A stretch of DNA of 64,000 nucleotides from positions 62,001-126,000 of the forward strand of contig JAXLWZ010000003.1 in assembly GCA_046328225.1 (NCBI GenBank), in the 5' to 3' direction. Position 1 is the first letter of the stretch. Each line of letters starts with the position of its first letter. This document shows positions 27,568 through 34,540 of the stretch, in pieces. The stretch is from Amarobacillus sp046328225 (GTDB taxonomy: Bacteria; Chloroflexota; Dehalococcoidia; Tepidiformales; Tepidiformaceae). The position numbers were made by a program, and so were the translations under genes. A model generated the notes under the pieces. It was not told the DNA's origin, did not search any database, and was given only the letters and a program-made list of their open reading frames with translations.

Positions 27568-27879
27568 ATGGCCGTGAAGGTGTTGATCGAACGGCGGGTG
27601 CTGCCGGGACAGGAACGGCGGGCGCTGGAGCTGCTGCGCACGCTACGGGCGCGCTGCCTGCAGGAGCCGGGATACATCAGCGGGGAGACGCTGCGGGACA
27701 GCGAGGATGCGCACAACATCATCGTGATCAGCAGCTGGTTCGGGTTGATGGACTGGCGGCGATGGCACGGGTCGCAGGAGCGCAAGGACCTGGAGTCGCA
27801 AATTCGGCAGCTATTGGCCGCGCCGGAGCGGGTGCGGGTGCTGCTGGAAGGGCTGAGCGAGAGCCATTCGGGGGCTTGA
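27568..27879 (+). CDS. ABM-superfamily monooxygenase-like protein
   Basis: A 103-residue antibiotic-biosynthesis-monooxygenase-type barrel with VLIERRVLPGQERRALELLRTLRARCLQEPGYISGETLRD, then a conserved Trp-rich strand (IVISSWFGLMDWRRWHGS) and RVLLEGLSE. It is distinct from the haem-type member at 4432, since the IsdG Asn-Trp-His set is not in register. Such proteins oxidise quinol-like compounds without cofactors or act as binding folds. It is closely spaced with the flavin reductase. Confidence 0.75.
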   Translation: MAVKVLIERRVLPGQERRALELLRTLRARCLQEPGYISGETLRDSEDAHNIIVISSWFGLMDWRRWHGSQERKDLESQIRQLLAAPERVRVLLEGLSESHSGA

Positions 27880-27940
27880 GCGGGCGCGTTTTGCGCCTGC
27901 GCGAATGCCGGGGTTAGTATCCCCAGCGGAGGTTGTGGCT

Positions 27941-28654
27941 GTGTCACCTGCGCTTGCCTTCCTCGGTGTGTCGATTCTCGGCACCTGGGGTCTTGCTTCG
28001 ATTGCCCTCATTGCGGGGGGCATCATCATGCTGTTCTTCCCCGGCGACGCCCAGGTGGACGGCGATAACGTTCTCGGCGGGCTCGTCATGTTGCTCGTGG
28101 GCCTGGGATCGATGGGCGCGATGCTGCAGGTGACGCTGGGGCCGCTCCTCGGGATGGACCCGCCGCTGCCGACGGCGGCCAAGAAGAATGTCCCGGCTTC
28201 GCGGCTGACGCGCTGGGTGAGTGCGGGCCTGCTGCGGGATTTCCCGGACGGCACGCCGAAAGAGGTTCGCCTGCGCAGCAAGCGGGTGCTCATCACGCGG
28301 GCGGGCGATACGGCGACGGCGATGAGCGCGCTCTGTTCGCACGCGCGGCTGCCCCTGGCGGGGTTGCCGGGTTCGCCGGTGAAGGCGATTGAGCTGCGCG
28401 ATGGCTGCGTGACCTGCCCCTTCCACGGCGCGATGTTCGAGGCCGATTCGGGGAAGGTGGTGCGCAAGCCGTTCGATAGCAGCTGGAACAGCGCGCACCC
28501 GCTGCTCGGCGGGATGCAGGCGCCGCTCTTCAAGCTCCTTTCGGCGCTGCCGGGGCCGAAGTACCTGAAGCCTTCGATGGACGCGGAAACGATGCAGACC
28601 TACCCGGTGCGCATCGAGAACGGCGAAATCGAGGTGGCGCTGCCGCCGAAGTAG
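27941..28654 (+). CDS. Membrane-anchored Rieske [2Fe-2S] protein
   Basis: A 237-residue protein with two N-terminal membrane helices (about residues 4-28 and 38-65) and a Rieske domain (about 100-195). The cluster ligands are Cys and His of CSHARLPL and Cys and His of CVTCPFHGAMFE. It would carry electrons, either in a quinol-oxidising chain or to an oxygenase. No cytochrome b gene accompanies it, which argues against a standard bc complex. The GTG at 27941 has GGAGG eight bases upstream. A strong terminator follows. Confidence 0.8.
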   Translation: MSPALAFLGVSILGTWGLASIALIAGGIIMLFFPGDAQVDGDNVLGGLVMLLVGLGSMGAMLQVTLGPLLGMDPPLPTAAKKNVPASRLTRWVSAGLLRDFPDGTPKEVRLRSKRVLITRAGDTATAMSALCSHARLPLAGLPGSPVKAIELRDGCVTCPFHGAMFEADSGKVVRKPFDSSWNSAHPLLGGMQAPLFKLLSALPGPKYLKPSMDAETMQTYPVRIENGEIEVALPPK

Positions 28655-28677
28655 GCGGGAGCGAAGGTGGAATCGCG

Positions 28678-28709
28678 AAGGCGGGCTCGCATGCGGGCCC
28701 GCCTTTTTC
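28678..28709 (+). terminator. Rho-independent terminator after the Rieske gene
   Basis: AAGGCGGGC (28678-28686) pairs with GCCCGCCTT (28697-28705), and the right arm runs into TTTTT. It closes the 26780-28654 gene run. Confidence 0.85.
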
Positions 28710-28824
28710 GCGCCCCCGGCGAATGCGCCGCGAGGGGCGATGGGATCGATTCCAGCGAGGAAACGGGGCCGGGCCGACAGCGGGATCCCGTGCTATAGTC
28801 CCGGGCATTCAGGGAGGGCGACTG

Positions 28825-29295
28825 GTGGCAGAAGAAGAACAGAGCCTGATTACGGATGAACACCGCGCGCTCATCGGCGTGCCGGGCGAGCCTTCGACGG
28901 TCGTGGTGCGCGAGGCGGACGCGAAGCGGATGCGGGACGTACTCGGGGATTCGGACCCGCGCTGGGCGGACGGGACGGGCATGGCGCCGCCGTACGTGAT
29001 CGCGTTCTTTGGCGGACGTGGCGGGGGCGGGCGTGCCACGCCGCAGCTGCTGCCGGGGGCGATCCTCACGCAGCAGGAGTGGAAGTTCTCGCGGCCGTTC
29101 AAGATTGGAGAGGAGCTGAAAGCGGTCGGGCAGGTGTTCGATATTCGCGAACGGCTGGGCGGCCGGTATGGCCACAGCGTGCTGGTGACGACGAGCACGG
29201 ACTACTACGACGCGGCCGGCCAGCATGTGGCGGCTTCGCTGCTGACGATCACGCAGTTCGACCCGGCGCGCGCGGGACGGGGAGGGAGCGAATGA
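28825..29295 (+). CDS. MaoC-like dehydratase, N-terminal (FAS1-type) half
   Basis: A 156-residue hot-dog-fold protein of the MaoC/FAS1-like dehydratase group, acting on acyl-CoA hydration or dehydration. It shows the substrate helix region MRDVLGDSDPRWADGTGMAPP. The hydratase-2 motif position normally holding His has Trp here. The GTG start has AGGGAGG seven bases upstream. Its stop overlaps the start of a second hot-dog gene, so the two probably form one heterodimeric enzyme, as in split 3-hydroxyacyl dehydratases. Confidence 0.8.
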   Translation: MAEEEQSLITDEHRALIGVPGEPSTVVVREADAKRMRDVLGDSDPRWADGTGMAPPYVIAFFGGRGGGGRATPQLLPGAILTQQEWKFSRPFKIGEELKAVGQVFDIRERLGGRYGHSVLVTTSTDYYDAAGQHVAASLLTITQFDPARAGRGGSE

Positions 29296-29714
29296 GCCGC
29301 TACTACGAGGATGTCCGCGTCGACGACGAGCTGGAGCCGGTGGAGAAGCTGCCGACGGAGGACCTCGCGATCGACTTCTTCGGCCGGGACAACCCGACCA
29401 ACCCGGCGTTCGCGGACGCCGAAGCGGGACGGCGGATGGGCATCGGCGGGGCGCTCGTGCCGGGTGTGCTGAAGATGTCATGGATGACGCAGTACGTGAA
29501 CGACTGGGCGGGCGCGGGCGCCGAGGTCGGGAGCATTCGCGTGGCGTTCCGGCGGCCGGATGTGGCGGGGAAGCCGCTGGTGCTGATGGGCCGGGTGGTG
29601 GACAAGCGCCAGGAAGGCGGCAAGAACGTGGTCGAGCTCGAGGTGGTGACGATCGCCGACGGGCAGCCCAGCGTGCGCGGGAATATCACCGTGGCACTCC
29701 CCTCGCGCGGCTAA
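29292..29714 (+). CDS. MaoC-like dehydratase, C-terminal half
   Basis: A 140-residue hot-dog protein paired with the preceding gene (ATGA overlap). The motif region is FFGRDNPTNPAFADAEAGR followed by GIGGALVPGVLKMSWMTQYV. The Asp of the hydratase-2 motif is present but Phe occupies the usual His position. The C-terminal strands (VLMGRVVDKRQEGGKNVVELEV) are standard. The product probably acts with its partner on an enoyl- or hydroxyacyl-CoA; catalysis is uncertain because of the missing His. Confidence 0.8.
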   Translation: MSRYYEDVRVDDELEPVEKLPTEDLAIDFFGRDNPTNPAFADAEAGRRMGIGGALVPGVLKMSWMTQYVNDWAGAGAEVGSIRVAFRRPDVAGKPLVLMGRVVDKRQEGGKNVVELEVVTIADGQPSVRGNITVALPSRG

Positions 29715-29729
29715 CGGCGAGGCGTTTGC

Positions 29730-29754
29730 GGGCCGCCCGAAAGCGCGGCGGCCC
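29730..29754 (+). terminator. Hairpin after the MaoC pair
   Basis: GGGCCGCC (29730-29737) and GGCGGCCC (29747-29754) form a perfect 8-bp stem 16 bases past the stop, without a T-run. Confidence 0.45.
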
Positions 29755-29875
29755 GTTGGCATGAAGGCGAAATTCTCCGCTCCGGTGCTGTAGCGCGACC
29801 CCGTTCGGCGGGGCTGCACGATGGGTTTAGCCGGCGGGCGAGCCCCCAACGCGCCCGGGCGGAGGAGTGCGTGGG

Positions 29876-30469
29876 ATGACCTTCCTTGCGGAATGGCCCG
29901 GCGGTTCGTGGCAGGAAACACTGCGTCTTGCGGCGCTCAGCGTGGGCATCTACTGGGCGGCGCTGTGGCTCGCGGTGACGTTCTGGGCGGGACGCGATGC
30001 GCGCGTGCGAAGCGGGAGCGGGGCGTTCAGCGCGCTCGCGGTCCTGCTCGTGGCGGCGGGATCGGTGCCGGGGCTGGCGCTGTACCTGCTGGTGCGGCCG
30101 CGATCGACGGAACGCCAACGGTACCTTCGTTCGCTCCAGGAGACGGCGCTACAACGGCTGCTGATGGAGGAAGAGCACTGCCCGGCGTGTAAGCGGGTGG
30201 TGCGCGCGGAGTACCTGATGTGCCCGGCGTGCCTGATGCAGCTGAAGCGGAGCTGCGCGGCGTGCAGCAAGCCGCTCGCCGAGAACTGGCAGGTGTGCCC
30301 GTTCTGCATGGCCGGCACGAACGAAACGGCAGTGCACCTCAAGGACCGGCGGCGTGCGCGGCAGGCGGCGGCTGTGCCGGTGGTCGCGGTCAGCATCACG
30401 CCGGCGGCTGCTGCGGCTCCCGCGGTGGCGGCGACGGTGCAGACGGCGCCGGGCACGCTCGCAAGCTGA
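29876..30469 (+). CDS. Membrane protein with double zinc ribbon
   Basis: A 197-residue protein. Two membrane helices (about residues 16-38 and 49-72) are followed by a short coiled linker. Three CxxC-type pairs then make a double zinc ribbon: CPACKRVV, CPACLMQLKRSCAACSK and CPFCMAGT (about residues 101-143). The C-terminal Ala/Pro/Val-rich tail is probably disordered. The ATG at 29876 has GGAGGAG eight bases upstream. It resembles membrane-tethered zinc-ribbon proteins of unknown role. Confidence 0.7.
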   Translation: MTFLAEWPGGSWQETLRLAALSVGIYWAALWLAVTFWAGRDARVRSGSGAFSALAVLLVAAGSVPGLALYLLVRPRSTERQRYLRSLQETALQRLLMEEEHCPACKRVVRAEYLMCPACLMQLKRSCAACSKPLAENWQVCPFCMAGTNETAVHLKDRRRARQAAAVPVVAVSITPAAAAAPAVAATVQTAPGTLAS

Positions 30470-30544
30470 TCGCGGACCGGGCGGGTGCTGCGCGGGATTG
30501 GCGCAGGTACACGAGCCGATCAGTACCATTGAAGGAGGCAGGCG

Positions 30545-30760
30545 ATGGCGTTGTTCACGATTCGCTCACGAAGGACGAATGTGCCGCGGGTGCTGGCGGC
30601 GCTGACCTGCTCCTGGTGCAAGGCGGAGGTGGAGGAGCTGGGACCGGTGGGGACGTTCACGATGTGCGCGAGCTGCGTGGGCTGGTTGGATGCCTCGGGC
30701 ACGCTGGCGCCGCTGGAGGTCGAGGCTACAGCCGCGGCAGCTCGTCCATGTATTCCGTGA
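30545..30760 (+). CDS. Small zinc-ribbon protein, unknown function
   Basis: A 71-residue protein with two Cys pairs, CSWCK and CASC (about residues 22-43), spaced as in a single zinc ribbon. GAAGGAGG lies just before the ATG, which supports real translation. The last 35 bases overlap the convergent gene at 30726. No family is recognised. Confidence 0.55.
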   Translation: MALFTIRSRRTNVPRVLAALTCSWCKAEVEELGPVGTFTMCASCVGWLDASGTLAPLEVEATAAAARPCIP

Positions 30761-31082
30761 CATCGAAATCGGGCATGGCGGCATCGAGCCGGAAGAGGGT
30801 GGCGGCGCCTTCGAAGGAGACCTGCCAGGCGAACTGGTGACCGGATTCGCACCAGAATTCGAGGCGGATGACGGTGCCGACGCGGTCGTTTTCGGATTCG
30901 GGGCGGGTGGCGAAACCGACGCCATCGGGGGCGACTTCGACGACATCCCCCATGCGGTCGACCTCGACGCGGCGAGGGTGCACCCAAGTAGATTCGCGGA
31001 CGGCTCCCGGGCAGCGGGGGCAGGCGACAGCGAGTGAGGTGGAGAGGCTCGCGACGAGACGCACGGCTGGCACGTCCGCCAC
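30726..31082 (-). CDS. Hypothetical protein with Cys/His zinc-ribbon-like motif
   Basis: A roughly 118-residue protein containing CPRC (near residue 21) and CESGH (near residue 79), which could together bind zinc. Between them lies a beta-rich segment (VDRMGDVVEVAPDGVGFATRP). GTG 31082 is assumed as start, but an ATG at 31112 is also in frame and neither has a good ribosome-binding site. The 3' end overlaps the convergent small zinc-ribbon gene by 35 bases. Confidence 0.5.
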   Translation of the reverse strand: MADVPAVRLVASLSTSLAVACPRCPGAVRESTWVHPRRVEVDRMGDVVEVAPDGVGFATRPESENDRVGTVIRLEFWCESGHQFAWQVSFEGAATLFRLDAAMPDFDVTEYMDELPRL

Positions 31083-31171
31083 TATAGGGCGGGGATTTCC
31101 GGACGTCTTCAAGCGTATGTGCTACCCCCGCGCGCGCAAATCGCACGCGCGGGAGCGGGCTTTTCGGGCGG

Positions 31172-31297
31172 TTAGAGCAGCCAGATGAGCAGCAGAACGA
31201 TGATGACGATGGCGAGGAGGCTGCCGCCGCCGTAGGCGTAGGCGTGGCCTTCTTCGCGGCCGAGCATATCCTCGACCTTGCGCAGCTTTTCGTTCAT
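31172..31297 (-). CDS. 41-residue single-helix membrane protein
   Basis: A small protein beginning MNEKLRKVEDMLGREEG, then a Gly/Tyr patch (YAYGGG) and one C-terminal membrane helix rich in Ile and Leu. The ATG at 31297 has the near-perfect site GGGAGGT seven bases upstream, strong evidence that it is translated. The amphipathic N-terminus and tail-anchor-like helix suggest a membrane-bound accessory peptide. No family is recognised. Confidence 0.65.
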   Translation of the reverse strand: MNEKLRKVEDMLGREEGHAYAYGGGSLLAIVIIVLLLIWLL

Positions 31298-31557
31298 GGT
31301 GCCGGACCTCCCTGTGTGCTGGTTCCTTTCCATGGTGGCGCGGGGGCGCATGCTCGCGCGTTGTTCACGCGGGGAATGGGATTACGCGCCGATGTCAGTT
31401 CGCGGTGGCGAGAGGGACGAAACGCGGGGGGCGGGCGCTGTAACGCGGCGGGGGCCATCGGGCCCGCAGGATGTGCGCCGGAGGCAGCCAATGCGCCGTT
31501 CGGTCCATGGATGCTGTTCGCGGGACGTGGCCAGGGGATGCCGGATGCCGGGATCGG

Positions 31558-32679
31558 TTAGCGCCGTGGGGGTGCCGGTTGGCGCCGGGGAGTAGCCGGC
31601 GGGCGCGCCTGGCGTTTGGCCGCCGCAGCCGCCGTGGCGAGCTTGCCGATGGCGACTTCGAGGGCGAGGTCATCGTCGATTTCGCCGAGCTTCTGGCGGC
31701 GGTCGGCTTCGACGAGGGCGGCGAAGGCAGCGGTCAGGCCGGCCTGGCCGAGGGCGTCGGCGCGCCGGATGGCGGCATCGCGCAGGTTTGGCCACTTCAT
31801 GCCGGTGGCCTTGCCGATCTCGTCCGGGGTCATGCCCTGTTCGCGGAGGTCGATGACGGGACCGAGGCGGCGGTAGGCGGCCATGAGCAGGGCGAGGAGC
31901 GATTGGGTGCTTTCGCCCTGGGTGCGAAGGGCTTCGAGGACGGAGAGAGCATCGAGCAGGCGGCCATCCATGACGGCGTCGGTGAGGGCGAAGGCAGTGA
32001 ATTCGCGCTGGCCGCTGCAGAGTTCGTAGACGTCGTCGATAGTGGCGTCGCGGCCCATAGTGAAGAGGGCGAGCTTATCGAGCTCGTTGGCGATGGCGAG
32101 GGTTTCGCCGCCAGTGAGGACGCCGATGAGGGCGACGGGGTCCTGGGCGGTGGCACGGTCCCACTCCAGGCTCGAAGGGTGGCTGGCGCGCGGGGGGCCG
32201 ATGCGGAAACGCAGGCCGCGGAGGTTCACTTCGTCGCGAATGTAGCGGGTGAGGGCCTCGTTCTTGAGCTCGGGCTGCTCTTCGACGGTGACGCCGGGGA
32301 GCTTCTTGAGGGCGGCGAGGAGGGCGTTCGCGGGCGCGACGCGGGCGCCTTTGAAGACGAGGACGGTGGTCGGCGGGAGGCCGCGTTCGATGGCAGTGAG
32401 CAGGGGGGCGAGGGCATCGAGGCCGCGACTGCCGCGGCGCCCCTCCCCGGGGTTGGATTCGTAGCGGGCGAAGAGGTGTTCGACGACGACGAGGCGTTGG
32501 GGCGAGAGGAAGGGCGGGGACATGGCGGCGCCGGCGATCTCGGCGGGTTTGGCATCGCGGCCATCGAAGACGGTGAGGTTGGTGGCGAGCATCCCGGTGC
32601 CGCCGTCGGCTTCATCGCGAAGCTGGCGCATGCGGCGGTCGATGGCGAGCTGGTCGGCGCCGTAGAGGAGGATGATCAC
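31558..32679 (-). CDS. holA: DNA polymerase III subunit delta
   Basis: A 373-residue clamp-loader subunit that opens the beta clamp. It has the family layout: an N-terminal P-loop-like domain without Walker motifs (MIILLYGADQLAIDRRMRQL), FLSPQRLVVVEHL, the middle VLTGGETLAIANELDKLALF, and the helical C-terminal collar (ALLMAAYRRLGPVIDLREQGMTPDEIGKATGMKWPNLRDAAIRRA). The tail is Pro/Arg-rich and probably disordered. GTG start at 32679. Length is slightly above the usual 340. Confidence 0.9.
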   Translation of the reverse strand: MIILLYGADQLAIDRRMRQLRDEADGGTGMLATNLTVFDGRDAKPAEIAGAAMSPPFLSPQRLVVVEHLFARYESNPGEGRRGSRGLDALAPLLTAIERGLPPTTVLVFKGARVAPANALLAALKKLPGVTVEEQPELKNEALTRYIRDEVNLRGLRFRIGPPRASHPSSLEWDRATAQDPVALIGVLTGGETLAIANELDKLALFTMGRDATIDDVYELCSGQREFTAFALTDAVMDGRLLDALSVLEALRTQGESTQSLLALLMAAYRRLGPVIDLREQGMTPDEIGKATGMKWPNLRDAAIRRADALGQAGLTAAFAALVEADRRQKLGEIDDDLALEVAIGKLATAAAAAKRQARPPATPRRQPAPPRR

Positions 32680-32724
32680 GCTGGGAGTGTAGTGCGCGGC
32701 GGCGAGAGCCGCGCGGACGCCGTC

Positions 32725-33447
32725 TCAGTGGGTGATGAAGCAGGCCTGGATGGCGCGGGCGACATCGGGGTCGCCGTTGAGCTCGCCGACATCCTCGGCG
32801 TTGGCCTGGCCGCGAACGAACGCAAAAAAGCCGCTGGTGGTGGTCCTGAGGCGGATATCGGCCAGCGGCGATGCGTTGCGGCGGGGAAGGAGGTGGCCAT
32901 CACGGATTTCGAAGGTCCAGGCGGTACAGCCGGGGGCTTCGGCGATTTCGACGACCATGGTGGCGGCGATGCCGGCGGCATTAGCGGCGTGGAATGCAAA
33001 TGTAGGGATTACACGCACAACGAAATCGGTGGATGCCCCCGTTTCGCGGTCCTCCGGGTCGAGCGAGCCTACGTGCTGCTTCGCCCAGTCGATGAGGGAC
33101 TGGAGGACGGGGCGAACGGCCCAGCCTTTTTCGGTGAGGGTGTATTCGACCTGAGGCGGGAGGCCTTTGCGGTGATGGCGTTCGATGAGGCCATCTTCCT
33201 GGAGCCGCTTGAGACGGTCGGAGAGCACGTTGGGGGACATGCCCTGGCAGCTTTCCTGGATCTCCGTGTAGCGGTGAAGGCCGGACATGAGGTCCCGAAG
33301 GATGAGGAGCGTCCAGCGGTCGCCGAGGATATCGAGCGCGCGGGCGATGGTGCAGGGATGGTTGTAAGACTTGCGGGAGTCGGCGTCCCGGCCCTGACCG
33401 CTGGATTGGAAAGCAGCTTTAACGCTCGCAGGCGAGGCTTTACCCAT
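32725..33447 (-). CDS. HxlR-family transcriptional regulator with extra C-terminal domain
   Basis: A 240-residue regulator. A winged helix of the HxlR/MarR-like type covers about residues 25-125, with the typical Cys in the first helix (YNHPCTIARALDILGDRWTLLILRDL) and MSPNVLSDRLKRLQEDGLIERH. The C-terminal 100 residues (from TDFVVRVIPTF) resemble an SCP2-like sterol/lipid-binding fold, so a hydrophobic ligand is possible. The ATG at 33447 faces a divergent small gene, with inverted repeats between them that could serve both promoters. Confidence 0.85.
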   Translation of the reverse strand: MGKASPASVKAAFQSSGQGRDADSRKSYNHPCTIARALDILGDRWTLLILRDLMSGLHRYTEIQESCQGMSPNVLSDRLKRLQEDGLIERHHRKGLPPQVEYTLTEKGWAVRPVLQSLIDWAKQHVGSLDPEDRETGASTDFVVRVIPTFAFHAANAAGIAATMVVEIAEAPGCTAWTFEIRDGHLLPRRNASPLADIRLRTTTSGFFAFVRGQANAEDVGELNGDPDVARAIQACFITH

Positions 33448-33451
33448 TCGA

Positions 33452-33523
33452 TAGCACCGAGACTATTGACTTGATAGTAGGGAATGGTAGACTGACACTA
33501 CGAAAACGATAGCCTCAGTGCTA
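33452..33523. promoter_or_regulatory. Divergent promoter/operator of the HxlR gene and small Cys protein gene
   Basis: TAGCACCGAG (33452-33461) and CTCAGTGCTA (33514-33523) form a widely spaced inverted repeat with one mismatch. Inside it, ACTAT (33463)/ATAGT (33474) is a second palindrome of the kind HxlR dimers bind. A promoter toward the plus strand may be TTGACT (33466-33471) with TAGACT (33488-33493). Confidence 0.45.
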
Positions 33524-33583
33524 CCCTCACAGAAGCGTACCGGACCCGCTTCGGGCGAGTCAACAAGGGAAGGAGTAACCAAG

Positions 33584-33778
33584 ATGCCCGAGACCACGAT
33601 CCAGACCCCTGTCGCCCAGGCTCCGCAGGCGGACCATCTGCACCGCTGGCGGATTGAGGAGCCGAACGGCCCGAGGAGCGCGGGCGTCTGCAAGATTTGC
33701 GGCCAGACGAAGGAATTCCGGAACTGGCTTTCGGACATGGACTTCATCACCAACGAAGAGCACCGGATGGCTGCCTAG
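33584..33778 (+). CDS. Small CxxC protein, unknown function
   Basis: A 64-residue protein with HRWRIEEPNGPRSAGVCKICGQTKEFRNW, a compact motif with one CxxC pair found in short proteins of Chloroflexota and Actinobacteria. The function is unknown. AAGGAG lies nine bases before the ATG. It is divergent from the HxlR regulator and followed by a strong terminator, so it is a single-gene transcript likely controlled by that regulator. Confidence 0.65.
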   Translation: MPETTIQTPVAQAPQADHLHRWRIEEPNGPRSAGVCKICGQTKEFRNWLSDMDFITNEEHRMAA

Positions 33779-33837
33779 CCGATCTCCCCGTTCGCGAGCG
33801 TCCTGCCCTCTCCCTCGACGCTCGCCACGCTCTTCAG

Positions 33838-33874
33838 GCCGCCGGGTCCCCACCAACGGGCCCGGCGGCTTTTT
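33838..33874 (+). terminator. Rho-independent terminator
   Basis: GCCGCCGGG (33838-33846) pairs with CCCGGCGGC (33861-33869), followed directly by TTTTT. It ends the small CxxC gene transcript. Confidence 0.9.
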
Positions 33875-33923
33875 CGTTGCCCGGTGACAGGCGCTGGCGC
33901 GAATGATGGTAGGCGGGTAGGGT

Positions 33924-33947
33924 GACCGAGTGAGTACTCACTCGGTC
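33924..33947. promoter_or_regulatory. Perfect 24-base TetR-type operator
   Basis: The arms ACCGAGTGAGT and ACTCACTCGGT, extended by a G/C pair, give a perfect 24-base palindrome centred 20 bases before the TetR gene. The core GAGTGAGTACTCACTC is a common TetR-family operator. Self-repression of the regulator and ABC exporter operon is the likely role. Confidence 0.85.
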
Positions 33948-33958
33948 GGCTGGTCGTG

Positions 33959-34540
33959 ATGAGCACGCGTGCGCCCGCCCTCCCACCGGACGAACGCCGC
34001 GCGGCAATCATCGCGGCGACGTTGCCGCTCTTGCTGGAGCGTGGCGCGAACGTGACCACGCGCCAGATCGCGGAGGCGGCGGGCATCGCGGAGGGGACGA
34101 TCTTCGGGGTGTTCCCGGACAAGGAGGCGCTCGTGCGAGCGGCCGTGGAGACGGCGCTGGACGCGGGGCCGACGGAACGGGCACTGGCGGCGATCGATCG
34201 GACGCTCGCGTTGGAGGAACAGCTGGCGGAAGCGGTGGGCATCCTGCAGCGGCGATTCGCGGACATCTGGCGGCTGGCGGCGGGCGTGGGCCCGGTGGGT
34301 CCGCCGCCGGCACCACCACCGGACTTCACGGAGCTCGTGGGCATCTTCGAAGCCTGCCGGCGGCGGCTCCGCACCGACCCGGTGACGGCGGCGCGCTACC
34401 TCCGGGCGCTGACGCTCGCGGTGAGCCATCCGATGCTGCAGGCCGAGCCGCCGATGGAGGCGCGGGAGATCGTGCGGCTGGTGCTCGATGGCATCCGGGC
34501 GCCGGAGGGCGGCGAAGACGAGGGGGACAACGGCGCATGA
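33959..34540 (+). CDS. TetR-family transcriptional regulator
   Basis: A 193-residue repressor. The N-terminal HTH (about residues 12-58) reads RRAAIIAATLPLLLERGANVTTRQIAEAAGIAEGTIFGVFPDKEAL. The C-terminal ligand domain is variable with a Pro-rich loop (GPVGPPPAPPPDF). The next two genes encode an ABC exporter and overlap by ATGA, so the protein probably senses an exported compound. ATG 33959 is preferred; GTG 33956 is in frame immediately before it. Confidence 0.92.
   Translation: MSTRAPALPPDERRAAIIAATLPLLLERGANVTTRQIAEAAGIAEGTIFGVFPDKEALVRAAVETALDAGPTERALAAIDRTLALEEQLAEAVGILQRRFADIWRLAAGVGPVGPPPAPPPDFTELVGIFEACRRRLRTDPVTAARYLRALTLAVSHPMLQAEPPMEAREIVRLVLDGIRAPEGGEDEGDNGA

Noticed and set aside
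31123..31152. Intrinsic terminator between the 41-residue gene and the gene at 30726
   Set aside because: A long CG stem is present but there is no T-run on the relevant strand, and read-through into the next minus-strand gene is possible.
31471..33474. A 667-codon plus-strand frame spanning holA and the HxlR gene
   Set aside because: Antisense to two clear genes and without any domain.
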